This document shows, in pieces, positions 28,073-36,962 of a stretch of 64,000 nt of DNA. Made by a program: the position numbers and the translations under genes. Under the pieces are notes generated by a model. The model saw only the letters and a list, made by a program, of their open reading frames with translations. It had not been told where the DNA came from and did not search any database. The DNA comes from Gordonia namibiensis NBRC 108229. GTDB taxonomy: Bacteria > Actinomycetota > Actinomycetes > Mycobacteriales > Mycobacteriaceae. The stretch lies in NCBI RefSeq assembly GCF_000298235.1, contig NZ_BAHE01000006.1:155516-219515 (forward strand), given 5' to 3'. Numbering within the stretch: position 1 is the stretch's first letter; each line of letters opens with the position of its first letter.

Positions 28073-28078
28073 GCATCT

Positions 28079-29239
28079 GTGATTCACTGGCGAACATCCG
28101 GACGGGCGGTGGCCGCACGTACGACCGTGCTCATCGTCACCGTGTTCGCCTTGCTCGCCGGCCTGAGCGGATGTGGCTCCGATTCCTCACGCCAAGACGG
28201 CGACTCGGCTCCCGCACGCGTGCGCGCGACCCCCGACGGCCTGACCCTCGACGGCAAGCCGTGGTGGCCCGTCGGCTTCAACGCATACCAGCTGGGGACC
28301 GACTGGTCGGTGAACGTCGGCTGCGGCGCCGAGGTCGATCTCGACGACTACTTCGCGGCGCTGCCCCCCGGGGCCCTCACGCGTTTCAACCTCTACTCGT
28401 CCTTCGCACTCGACAAACACACCGGACTGCTGAACTTCGAACCGCTGGACCGGGTCTTCGAAGCGGCCGGACGACATGAGCAACTGGTGCTGCCGGTCCT
28501 TGCCGGCGGCTCGGGGGACTGCGAGGACGGCCGGTTCAAGGAGCGGGACTTCTATGTGGACGGGTGGCGGTCGAAGGCCACCCCCGTCGCCCCCTCCCGG
28601 GATCATCTGACGTACGCCAAGTGGATCGAGACCGCGGTGTCCCGCTGGCGCGACGAACCGTCGGTCGTCGGCTGGGAGCTCGTCGGCGAGCCCGAACCCG
28701 GCATCTGCGGGAAGTCCTGTGACTGGCAGCGGCGCGTGTGTCCCGCCGACGCCCCGGCGGTGTTGCGCTCGTTCTTCGACCGGGCCGGCGCACATCTGCG
28801 GTCGTTCGACGACTCGCGCCCGATCTTCTCCGGACTCGTGGGCGGCGACCAGTGCGGGATCGCCGGCGACGGCTACCTCGAGGTCGGCCGCTCCGACGGG
28901 ATCGACGTCCTCGACTTCCACGACTACAGCTCCACCACCGACCCGGATCCCGAACCGCAGGGCAGCGACCTGTCGGCCCGGATCGATCAGGCTCGTCGGC
29001 TCGGGAAACCGCTGGTGGTCAACGAGATCGGCGTCGAAGCCGGTTCGTGCCTGTCTCTGGAGACCCGCGCCCGGCGCGTCGACGCCGCCATGTCGCGGCG
29101 GCGAGAGGCCGGCGCCGCGGGCGCTCTGCTCTGGTCCTTCGTCCCCGATCCCCGTACCTCCGAATGCACCTACGACATCGGGCCGCACGACCCCGCGTGG
29201 GATGTGGTGCGCGCCAGGGTCTCCCGGTTCGAGGGCTGA
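28079..29239 (+). CDS. Secreted GH5-like glycoside hydrolase lipoprotein
   Basis: A 386-residue exported protein with signal peptide and lipobox LSGC (C32). The mature part is a TIM-barrel glycosidase resembling clan GH-A: acid/base glutamate in GWELVGEPEPG (near 205) and nucleophile glutamate in PLVVNEIGVEAG (near 315), each at a beta-strand end. DVLDFHDYSS matches the barrel's conserved strand. Extra cysteines probably form disulfides. Likely a beta-mannanase or cellulase-like endo-enzyme; the substrate is inferred only. It ends 5 bp from the polysaccharide synthase operon. Confidence 0.75.
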   Translation: MIHWRTSGRAVAARTTVLIVTVFALLAGLSGCGSDSSRQDGDSAPARVRATPDGLTLDGKPWWPVGFNAYQLGTDWSVNVGCGAEVDLDDYFAALPPGALTRFNLYSSFALDKHTGLLNFEPLDRVFEAAGRHEQLVLPVLAGGSGDCEDGRFKERDFYVDGWRSKATPVAPSRDHLTYAKWIETAVSRWRDEPSVVGWELVGEPEPGICGKSCDWQRRVCPADAPAVLRSFFDRAGAHLRSFDDSRPIFSGLVGGDQCGIAGDGYLEVGRSDGIDVLDFHDYSSTTDPDPEPQGSDLSARIDQARRLGKPLVVNEIGVEAGSCLSLETRARRVDAAMSRRREAGAAGALLWSFVPDPRTSECTYDIGPHDPAWDVVRARVSRFEG

Positions 29240-29251
29240 GGCCCTCAGCCC
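29233..29251. terminator. Perfect hairpin containing both convergent stop codons
   Basis: GGGCTGAG (29233-29240), loop GCC, CTCAGCCC (29244-29251). The TGA of the glycosidase gene lies in one arm and the TGA of the membrane-protein gene in the other. No T tract. A bidirectional terminator is plausible. Confidence 0.6.
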
Positions 29252-30903
29252 GTGATCCGGTAGACCCGCCAATCGGGTAGATCGGCACCGTCATTGGGGG
29301 CTTCGAGAGTGAGGACCCCGATCTGGGCGCCGTTCTCGTACATCGTCGGGTAGCGCTGGTTGATGGCGTCCGACGACCCGCGGCCCTCGTCCGGGACGGT
29401 GAGGAAGTACTGCACCCCGCCGCCGACCGGGTCGTTCAGCAACTGTGCGAAGTCGCGGTCGGACGGGATGACGAACTGTCGCGGCCGCTCGGACTGGGCG
29501 ACCACCGCGAAGCCGTAGACGGTGTCGCTCAGGACCGCCCCGTCCGGCAGCTCGAGCGAGTCCAGGTACTTCGCCAGCGCGCGTTCGGTCGAGAAGGAAC
29601 GTACGACGCGCTGTTCGTCGAGGTACTTCTTCTCGACCGACTGCGGTCGCGGGTCGACCACCGAGCCCACCGCGAACTCCTGCGGTGCGTACTTGGGCGA
29701 GGTCATCCCCATCGCGGTCACCGGGATCGCGGCGGCCATGACCACGACGGCGATCCCGGCTGCGGCCGGGTAGGCCCACCGGGACGTGAAGGGTTGCGGC
29801 ACCACGTGAACCGCATGCGCTCCTTCCCGTCGCGCCGGGACGGGCTTGCGCAGCGGGACCGACAGCAGGGCCACGATCGCCGCGAGCAGGACGACGGTCA
29901 TGTAGAACCGCAGGAAGCCGAAGGTCGATCCCCGCGAATAGCCGTAGACCTGGAATGCGAGCACCGCGACGATCATCATGCCCGGCAGCATCGGCAGGAG
30001 CCGACGCCGGCGCACACGCACGACGAGTTGCCCGATGACCAGGAACAGCAGCAGCGGCGCGAGGATGGCCATCTCGGTCAGGGAGAACCGGATCGCCTCG
30101 ACGAACGTGGACGATCCGCTGCCGCCCGACTGCTCGATGATGGCCGCGTTACCGTATTCGGAGGTGAACTGGGCGAAGGCGTTTCCGGTGATGAGCCAGC
30201 CGGTGGCGGCCCAGGCGAGGAAGGCCAGGGCGCTCGGGGCGACCACCAGTGTCATGTCGACGAGACTGCGCGACATCTTCTTGACCGGATCCCGCCGGTG
30301 GTAGGTGACCCAGCCGACGACGAGCCCGGCCGCCAGCGCGGCCGCTCCCCCGTCGTAGCGGGTGAGATATGCGAGGGCCAGGGCGATTCCGGTGACCACG
30401 AGTTCGTGGACGTCGTCGGTGGAGATCCAGCGGAGCAGTCGCCTCGACGCCCAGGCCAGGAAGAACAGGTACGGCGCCTCGCTCATCCCGTTGGCCGCGT
30501 ACAGGACGACCATCGGGTTGGCCGCGTAACAGACCGTGAACAGCCCTGCGACATAGGGATTCAGTCCGCGGTCGCGCGCGATCCCGGACACCTGGACCAC
30601 CGAGCCGGCCATGAACGCCGACGACATGATCACCGCCGAGAGCGCCTGGGTGGTCATCTCCGGCCACCACGGCGACAGCGCGACGAGCGGCAGCTGCACG
30701 ATCGCGGTGAGCGGGGTGAAGACGAATCCGATGGCCGACAGATGCGGGCTCCGGCTGAAGAGCACACTCTGCGCCGACTGCACCCGGGACAGGGCGTCGC
30801 CGAAGAACCAGTGCACCTCGGTCGCCAGGTACACCCCGATGACGAGGTACGGCAGCCACGCGGCCAGGAAGATCACCGATCCGACCTGCAACCGGCGGCT
30901 CAT
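29245..30903 (-). CDS. Polytopic membrane protein, GT39/GT-C-like (last gene of polysaccharide operon)
   Basis: A 552-residue protein with about eleven transmembrane helices in the first 400 residues and a 150-residue C-terminal extracytoplasmic domain. The first loop has EVHWFFGDALSR, which carries the acidic residue expected in GT-C enzymes. Those enzymes use lipid-linked sugar donors outside the membrane. No family can be named with certainty. The ATG overlaps the GT2 stop codon (ATGA), so it is coupled to the synthase gene. Confidence 0.7.
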   Translation of the reverse strand: MSRRLQVGSVIFLAAWLPYLVIGVYLATEVHWFFGDALSRVQSAQSVLFSRSPHLSAIGFVFTPLTAIVQLPLVALSPWWPEMTTQALSAVIMSSAFMAGSVVQVSGIARDRGLNPYVAGLFTVCYAANPMVVLYAANGMSEAPYLFFLAWASRRLLRWISTDDVHELVVTGIALALAYLTRYDGGAAALAAGLVVGWVTYHRRDPVKKMSRSLVDMTLVVAPSALAFLAWAATGWLITGNAFAQFTSEYGNAAIIEQSGGSGSSTFVEAIRFSLTEMAILAPLLLFLVIGQLVVRVRRRRLLPMLPGMMIVAVLAFQVYGYSRGSTFGFLRFYMTVVLLAAIVALLSVPLRKPVPARREGAHAVHVVPQPFTSRWAYPAAAGIAVVVMAAAIPVTAMGMTSPKYAPQEFAVGSVVDPRPQSVEKKYLDEQRVVRSFSTERALAKYLDSLELPDGAVLSDTVYGFAVVAQSERPRQFVIPSDRDFAQLLNDPVGGGVQYFLTVPDEGRGSSDAINQRYPTMYENGAQIGVLTLEAPNDGADLPDWRVYRITG

Positions 30904-32486
30904 GATGCATCTCCGGTGGTGGCCGTGTCGCTGGTCGCCCCGTCCGGATCGTCGTCGGGGCCCGGGCCGGCGCTGTCCGAGGACTCGCCGTGGCTCGTCG
31001 ACAGACCGTGATAGGTCTTCTCCCAGTACGACGGATTGACCAGGATCTGCCACATGCCTTTGATGGCGGCGACGCTCATCATCAGCCAGTACAGCGGGAT
31101 GAGCAACGCCGAGCCCAGCAGGTCGCTGCGGCCGTCCTCGCGGATCGCGATCAGGTTCATGTAGATCGCGGCCCCGTTGCCGAGGATCATCGATGCCAAC
31201 GCCAGGTAATAGATCGGGCCGGGGAACAGTTCGGAGACGATCATCGGCTGGCCGCTGATCCACAGCGCCAGGATCAGCCAGAACACCATGTTGAGGCAGG
31301 CGATCAACGGTGTACCGGCGATGAGCAAGGTGAACCGGGCGAAGGCGACCGGGCCGAGGATGTCCCACAGCTTGACCGGATGCCGCATGTGGACGAGCCA
31401 CGTCTGCATGTAGCCCTTGTACCAACGGGATCGTTGCCGCACCCAGTTGATGGCGTCGACGTTGGCTTCTTCCATGGTCACCGAATCCAGCACGACGGTG
31501 CGGTAGCCGTGGTCGGCGATGCGCACGCCGAGGTCGGCGTCCTCGGTGACGTTGAAGGGATCCCAGGCCCCGATGCGGTCGAGGACGTCACGTTTGAAGT
31601 GATTCGACGTGCCGCCCAACGGGATCGGCGCGCGGCTGACCATCATGCCGGGCAGCAGGAAGCCGAACCAGATCCCGTAGTCGGCGGTGAACCACTCGGT
31701 GAGGAGGTTCTCGCGCACGTTGTGGAAGCTCAGCTTGCCCTGGACGCAGACGACCGATTCGTCGTCGGTGTTGTTGAGCACGTAGACCGCTCGCCGTAGC
31801 TGCAGCGGTTCGGGCTTGTCCTCGGCGTCGAAGATGGTCACGATGTCGCCGGTCGCGAAGTGCATCCCGTAGTTGCACGCCTTCGGCTTGGTCCGCGGCT
31901 GCGCCGGCGGCGTGAGGACCACGGTCACGATCCCGGTCCTCTCGACGTCGCGAGCCGCGGCGATCGTCGGCTCGTCGTCCTCCTCGAGGAGCAGCAGCAC
32001 CTGCAGTTTCTCTCGCGGGTACTCGATGGTTTCCATCGCGGCCACGAGTTCGCCGACCACCTCGGGCTCACCGTAGGCAGGGACGAAGACGGTGTAGGAC
32101 GGCAACTCCTCGTCGGGGATCGAGCGGGCCTGCTCGTCGGTGACCCGGATGGCGCCGTTGACCAGCCCGCGACGGAAGATCACCAGCCGGTCGGCGATGG
32201 TGATGACGTAGGCGACGGTGGCGACGGAGACGAGGGTCGCGCTCGTGCCGACCGGGAAGAAGACCATCAGGAGCGCGACGACGCCGAGCATCGTGAACCC
32301 GATGATCTTCTGGGTGCGGTTGAACGGCACCGACGCCGACATGTCCTCGTCGGCGTCACGCAGCCGGTTCACCGCGTCCTGGAGTGCCTCGGCGCGGTAC
32401 TCCTCGTCGACGAGCAGTTCTCGCACCGGTCGGGTGGGGCGAGTGCTCCTCGCGATTCCGGGTGCGTCGATACGGTTGCGGCTCAT
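30900..32486 (-). CDS. Processive family-2 glycosyltransferase (cellulose/hyaluronan synthase-like)
   Basis: A 528-residue membrane synthase. Two N-terminal helices (about 59-78 and 82-100) precede the GT2 domain: first acidic site EEDDEP (168-172), DAED (220-223), TED (314-316) and QRSRW (351-355), which is the QxxRW motif of processive synthases. Four or so C-terminal helices follow. There is no PilZ domain, so cyclic-di-GMP control is not expected. It probably polymerises a beta-linked polysaccharide from a UDP-sugar and threads it across the membrane. Overlaps both neighbours by four bases. Confidence 0.85.
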   Translation of the reverse strand: MSRNRIDAPGIARSTRPTRPVRELLVDEEYRAEALQDAVNRLRDADEDMSASVPFNRTQKIIGFTMLGVVALLMVFFPVGTSATLVSVATVAYVITIADRLVIFRRGLVNGAIRVTDEQARSIPDEELPSYTVFVPAYGEPEVVGELVAAMETIEYPREKLQVLLLLEEDDEPTIAAARDVERTGIVTVVLTPPAQPRTKPKACNYGMHFATGDIVTIFDAEDKPEPLQLRRAVYVLNNTDDESVVCVQGKLSFHNVRENLLTEWFTADYGIWFGFLLPGMMVSRAPIPLGGTSNHFKRDVLDRIGAWDPFNVTEDADLGVRIADHGYRTVVLDSVTMEEANVDAINWVRQRSRWYKGYMQTWLVHMRHPVKLWDILGPVAFARFTLLIAGTPLIACLNMVFWLILALWISGQPMIVSELFPGPIYYLALASMILGNGAAIYMNLIAIREDGRSDLLGSALLIPLYWLMMSVAAIKGMWQILVNPSYWEKTYHGLSTSHGESSDSAGPGPDDDPDGATSDTATTGDAS

Positions 32487-33988
32487 GGTTCCTCCCCCGC
32501 GCCCGCTTCGAGCTGCGTCCTGATCAGGTCGCCGGCGAGGTCCACGAGCAGCGCCCGATCCTTGTACTGCGGATTGCTGTCGAGGAGAACGGCGTCGCCG
32601 CGTAGCAGCACCGTCATCAGCGCGTCGATGTTCGCCAGGATCGTGACGCGCGGTTCCGGGAAGTACGCGTCGGCCTCATGATTGTCGACGGCCCACAGCA
32701 TGACCTGCTCGGTTCGGTTGCCGTTGGTCCACCACCACGAGACCACCGTGTAGGTGAGGTAACGCTTGTCGTCGACGACGTTCCAGATCTTGCCGTCGAC
32801 GCCCATCGGCAACGCGACCCGAACGGGTTCGCTGACCCGCTCGTCGGACAGGTCATAGCGGAACAGGTCGGGGTAGACCTCGAGCGCCAGCGGTCGTCTC
32901 GAATCGACGCTGTCGACCGCGACCCGGCGGGGCCGGCCGAACTTGTCGTAGGCCCGGCTTCCGGTGCCCTGGACCATGATCTGCCGGATGAGTGAGGCGC
33001 CGGGTCCGTACAACTTCGAGCCCCAGCGGTGGACCTCCGCGGATTCCTCCCGCCAGCCGGCGGGCACTACGAGCAGCTCCCCGACCTTCAGTTGCGGGTA
33101 CAGGTTGCTCTGCCACGTGCTGCCGACCGCCGGGGTCGGCACGAGGGCCAGCGCGATCGCGGCGACGAGCACCACCAGCAGGGGACGGCCGACGGCCGCG
33201 ACCTTGGGCGGCGTCAGCTCGGCGGGTGCGGGCGGTGCCCACTCCTGCCCGCCCTGCCGCCGGTGGTCGTAGAGCATCAGGCTGGTCGCTGCCAGCGCAG
33301 CCACCAGCGCCGGGACCGGGATGAGCAGGTTGCGTGGGGTGTTCACCAGGTAGAGCAACCCGAGCGTGCCCAGGCCGATGGCTCCGGCGATGAGCGCCGC
33401 GGCCGCCTTGCGCTGACGCCCCGACCCGACCGCGATCGCGGTCGCCGCCATCGCGACGAGCACGAGGATGAACCCCGCGATCGGCGATGTACCGCCCATC
33501 GCCAGCAGTAGTGCGCGCATCGGTATGGGGAACACGAGCAGGAACAGCAGCCACACCCAGCGGTAGCGCGCGACCGGGCGGAGACCGAACACCAGGACCG
33601 CCGCACCGAGCACGAACAACCACAGCGCCAGCAGATCCATGTGCGTCGTCAGATAGGAACGGGCGTATCGCGGGTTCACCAACGACTTCAACGCCAGGGC
33701 AAGTATCAGCACGACGATCCCGACGATCACGTCGGTCTGGCGATCGTAGATGGGGGGCTCGTCCACGCGCTTCCACGAGACACCCACCGCCGCGATCACA
33801 CAGAGGATGATCAGCACCGGCACGTACACGATCAGCGTTTGTGCCTGCATCTCGTCGACGACCGCCAGAATCGTGTTCCAGAAGGCCAGCACGGTGCAGC
33901 CGATCAGGAACAGCCACCGCAGGGTCATGAACTCGCCGGGCCGTTTCTCCGTGGCCGCCGCAACGGTCTTCGTGATCGTGGAGACCAC
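32483..33988 (-). CDS. Polytopic membrane protein with C-terminal extracytoplasmic domain, exosortase/EpsI-like layout
   Basis: A 501-residue protein. About nine or ten hydrophobic segments occupy residues 22-300; a hydrophilic domain of about 200 residues follows (PAGWREES near 320). The membrane half has the FLLVFPIPMRALLLAMGG stretch, similar to the LLFxxPLP region of exosortases. The C-terminal domain recalls the EpsI-type domain fused to some exosortases. No cysteine occurs where an exosortase nucleophile would be; the only two are in the first helices. Function therefore is unassigned. It lies between the BcsB-like gene (6-bp gap) and the GT2 gene (overlap). Confidence 0.6.
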   Translation of the reverse strand: MVSTITKTVAAATEKRPGEFMTLRWLFLIGCTVLAFWNTILAVVDEMQAQTLIVYVPVLIILCVIAAVGVSWKRVDEPPIYDRQTDVIVGIVVLILALALKSLVNPRYARSYLTTHMDLLALWLFVLGAAVLVFGLRPVARYRWVWLLFLLVFPIPMRALLLAMGGTSPIAGFILVLVAMAATAIAVGSGRQRKAAAALIAGAIGLGTLGLLYLVNTPRNLLIPVPALVAALAATSLMLYDHRRQGGQEWAPPAPAELTPPKVAAVGRPLLVVLVAAIALALVPTPAVGSTWQSNLYPQLKVGELLVVPAGWREESAEVHRWGSKLYGPGASLIRQIMVQGTGSRAYDKFGRPRRVAVDSVDSRRPLALEVYPDLFRYDLSDERVSEPVRVALPMGVDGKIWNVVDDKRYLTYTVVSWWWTNGNRTEQVMLWAVDNHEADAYFPEPRVTILANIDALMTVLLRGDAVLLDSNPQYKDRALLVDLAGDLIRTQLEAGAGEEP

Positions 33989-33994
33989 TGAGAG

Positions 33995-35956
33995 TCAGTC
34001 CCCTACATGTGCGCGACGACGACGGCGCACTACGACGGTCGCCACGATTGCGGCCACCACCGCGATCCCGACGGCCACGAGTGTCACCGTCACCCAGGAC
34101 GTACCCGTCGACGACGAGTCGGCCGGTTGCGATTGTCCGTCGCCGGGCACCACGACCGGTTCCTGACCGGACACCTGCAGCAGGGCCACCCCGCTCAGGG
34201 CCGACCAGCGGTCGGGATCGGCGGACAGCCGGCGCAGGACAGCGTCGAGGTCGGCGGCATCCCGGGTCGACGTCGCGACCAGGACGGTCCGGCCGGCGTC
34301 ACGCGCGACCTGCAGCGAGCCGAACCTCACGCCGGGCGTCAGGACCACGTTCGACGGCTTGCCATCCGCGTTGAGCACGGTGAGGGTCTGGCCGTCGGCG
34401 GTCACCGGCAGCGTGAGATCGGGCAGGCCACGGCCGTCGGCGGCGATGATCACCGCAGGCGCGCTCGATGCCATGGCGTCGTCGACGGACACCATGTCCA
34501 CCCCGAGGCGGACCGCCGACAGCCGCTGCAGACCCGACATGATCTCCACCGCGCGTGCGACGTCGGCGACGCCGCCGTTCGTCCAGGCGAGCGAGGTACG
34601 GGGCATGAGCGCCTGGGGCAGCGAGGCGAAACCCGGCGGGGTCGGCGGGTCGGCGGGTTCCGAGCGGACCTCACCGGCCGAGCTCAGGCTCAGCGAAGTG
34701 CGGACACCGGAACCGCATTCCTCGCCGACGTCGCCGTGGTTGTAGGTGACGGTGACCTCGGTGTAGCGACCGAGCACGTCGGCCGGGACATCGACCCACT
34801 GGTTGTAGCTGCCCGACGCGTCGGCCGGCCAGGACGCGATCACGCGTTGTCCCACCGACACCGCGATCTGGCCGCCCAGCGGGGTGTAGGTACCGGACAG
34901 CTGCAGGCGCACGTCCTTCGACGGCCGGCCGAGCCGGGCCTGGTCGATGCCGAAGGAGATCGAGGGCCACCCGGAGGAGGTGACGAGCTGGTCGCCGACG
35001 CCCAGGTCCGCGAGGCTGCTCACGGCGGGCGCGAGTTGCGGTGCGGCGAAGGGCGGTCCGGCGACGGCGGCCGAGCTGACCGCGATCGACGACAGATCCG
35101 AGGCGAGGAACTCGACCTGCGCCGGGAGTTCCTCCGCGCTGCCCCCGATCCGCAGCACCGGCCATCCGGCGCCCGGTCCGAGGCTCAGGCCCCCGGGCAT
35201 GGTGGTGGAGATGACCACCTGACGTTCCAGGGGGCCCACCGCCGGCTCGGGTGCCGCGCTTCCGCGCCGCATGGAGGCGACCTCGACGTCGACCGTCGCC
35301 GACCCGTAGTTCGCCACGACCGCGGTCGCGAGAGCCACGGCCGCGGCGCCTTCGGCGGGCTGCACGTCGTCGGGCACGAAGATGGTGAGCTTGCGCAGGA
35401 TCGGCGGCAGGAAATCGGCGACGGTCTCGGGTGTCGCCTCGCGACCCGAGTAGGACACCGTCGAGTTCCGGATCGAGAATCCCGACCGGTCGTCGAACAG
35501 ACAGGAGCCCGCGGTACGCAGGTAGGTCCGCAGGACTAGGTCGGCAGCGTTGCGTTCGACGCGAATACCGCGCAGCGGCAATGTAATCGGCGAGTTCACC
35601 GCCGCATCGATCGGGGTGCGCGAGATCAGCCGACCCTCCTGCAGCACGTCGACGGTGCCGCCGGTGACGAAGGTCGGGAACTGCGCGGTTCCGCGGATCT
35701 CGGTGGGGGTCAGGCCCTGGGGAACCGCGAGCGAGAGGCTGACCTCGCCCTGCTGCCCGGGGAACGAGATGGTCGGCGACGAGCCGAGTTCACGCATGTT
35801 CAACGGCGGCGGCGGGTCACCCGGCGCCGCCGTGGCCGGCGCAGTGAACGCTCCGATCGAGGCGGTTCCCGCCAACAGCAGACCCGCCAGCAACAGGCTC
35901 ACGCTGCGCCGACTCCGGACATGCGAAAAGGCCTGGAGCGTCCAGGACGTGTGCAT
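33995..35956 (-). CDS. BcsB-like exported, membrane-anchored carbohydrate-binding protein
   Basis: A 653-residue protein and first gene of the operon. It has a Sec signal peptide (residues 15-43, ATAAPG cleavage region), a large beta-rich extracytoplasmic part, and a single C-terminal helix (about 621-643) with a basic tail. It resembles BcsB: a first carbohydrate-binding-like domain followed by an FLPPILRKLTIFVPDD linker and an AAAVALATAVVANYGSATVDV flavodoxin-like segment, and a repeat of this pair (GSYNQWVDVP, then the DMVSVDDAM region). Cysteine pairs suggest disulfides. Role inferred: guiding the nascent polysaccharide away from the GT2 synthase. GGAGGGTGAAGT precedes the ATG. Confidence 0.68.
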   Translation of the reverse strand: MHTSWTLQAFSHVRSRRSVSLLLAGLLLAGTASIGAFTAPATAAPGDPPPPLNMRELGSSPTISFPGQQGEVSLSLAVPQGLTPTEIRGTAQFPTFVTGGTVDVLQEGRLISRTPIDAAVNSPITLPLRGIRVERNAADLVLRTYLRTAGSCLFDDRSGFSIRNSTVSYSGREATPETVADFLPPILRKLTIFVPDDVQPAEGAAAVALATAVVANYGSATVDVEVASMRRGSAAPEPAVGPLERQVVISTTMPGGLSLGPGAGWPVLRIGGSAEELPAQVEFLASDLSSIAVSSAAVAGPPFAAPQLAPAVSSLADLGVGDQLVTSSGWPSISFGIDQARLGRPSKDVRLQLSGTYTPLGGQIAVSVGQRVIASWPADASGSYNQWVDVPADVLGRYTEVTVTYNHGDVGEECGSGVRTSLSLSSAGEVRSEPADPPTPPGFASLPQALMPRTSLAWTNGGVADVARAVEIMSGLQRLSAVRLGVDMVSVDDAMASSAPAVIIAADGRGLPDLTLPVTADGQTLTVLNADGKPSNVVLTPGVRFGSLQVARDAGRTVLVATSTRDAADLDAVLRRLSADPDRWSALSGVALLQVSGQEPVVVPGDGQSQPADSSSTGTSWVTVTLVAVGIAVVAAIVATVVVRRRRRAHVGD

Positions 35957-36142
35957 ACTTCACCCTCCGAATGGCCCCCCGGCCAGATCCCACCGCCCCG
36001 TCGATCAACCTATCCCATACCCCCGCCGGGTCCATATCCGACCAGTAAATCGACGGTGTCGAATACCAAACGTATCCCCGCGCCGCGACGAAGTCTGCAA
36101 CCATGGCGGGGCGAAGGAGCCACGCCAACCCGAGGAACGCCC

Positions 36143-36946
36143 ATGCGCACAGTTCACGTCGGCGACGAGGTCGACGGCGGAACGTACGTGGACGTCGCCG
36201 GGACAACGCTCTGGCATTTCTCGGCCGGCGACGCTCAGGGGATTCCGACGGTGCTGTTGCACGGCATCTTCGCGTCCGCCGCGTCCTGGGGTGCCCAGGT
36301 CCCCGACTTCCTCGACGCCGGCCTGCGCCTGTACCTGCCGGAACGACCCGGCCACGGCCACAGTCCCGACGTCGACGGAGACTTCACCTGCGACTCGATC
36401 GTCGAGCGCACCATCGCCTACCTCGAGACGGTCGTCGGGCGGCCGGCGAACATCGTCGGCTGGGCCGACGGTGCGGCCATCGCCCTCGTCGTCGCCCGGA
36501 ACCGGCCCGATCTCGTCAACCGGATCGTGTACGTGGGCGGCTACCTGAACCGCGGTGGGCGCCAACTCGATCAGTCCGTCGACCTCCTGCTGGATCGCAA
36601 CCCGACCACCGTCGACTACCTGCGCACCCATCACGACACGACGTCTCCCGATGGGCCCGAACACTTCTCGGTGGTCTACGACAAGACCATCCGGATGCTG
36701 TCCACCGAACCCGACTATGCGGTCGCCGGGTTCAGCGAGGTCCGCACGCCGACGCTGGTGGTGATCGCCGACCGCGGCCTGGTCCGGATGGAGCACGCAC
36801 TGGACATCGTCCGTACGCTGCCGAATGCCCGGTTCGCGGTGCTGCCCGGGACGCACATCCTGCCGGTGGAGGCGCCCGAGCTGTTCAACCCGCTCGCGCT
36901 GTCGTTCCTCGCCGCCGATCCACCGACCGACTGGCTACCGGGCTGA
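36143..36946 (+). CDS. Alpha/beta hydrolase-fold protein lacking the nucleophile serine
   Basis: A 267-residue alpha/beta hydrolase. The oxyanion region VLLHGIFASAASWG and the acid (VVIADRGLVRMEHA) and histidine (LPGTHILPVEAPE) segments are intact. The nucleophile elbow reads GWADGA where relatives have GWSDGG: the codon is GCC (Ala). It may be catalytically inactive, use another residue, or act as a binding protein. The ATG at 36143 follows CGAGGAACGCC. It diverges from the BcsB-like operon across 186 bp. Confidence 0.75.
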   Translation: MRTVHVGDEVDGGTYVDVAGTTLWHFSAGDAQGIPTVLLHGIFASAASWGAQVPDFLDAGLRLYLPERPGHGHSPDVDGDFTCDSIVERTIAYLETVVGRPANIVGWADGAAIALVVARNRPDLVNRIVYVGGYLNRGGRQLDQSVDLLLDRNPTTVDYLRTHHDTTSPDGPEHFSVVYDKTIRMLSTEPDYAVAGFSEVRTPTLVVIADRGLVRMEHALDIVRTLPNARFAVLPGTHILPVEAPELFNPLALSFLAADPPTDWLPG

Positions 36947-36962
36947 CGGACCGGACGGGCGG

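Noticed and set aside
32483..33988. Functional exosortase
   Set aside because: The layout is suggestive but no cysteine is available at the catalytic position, so I did not assign the activity.
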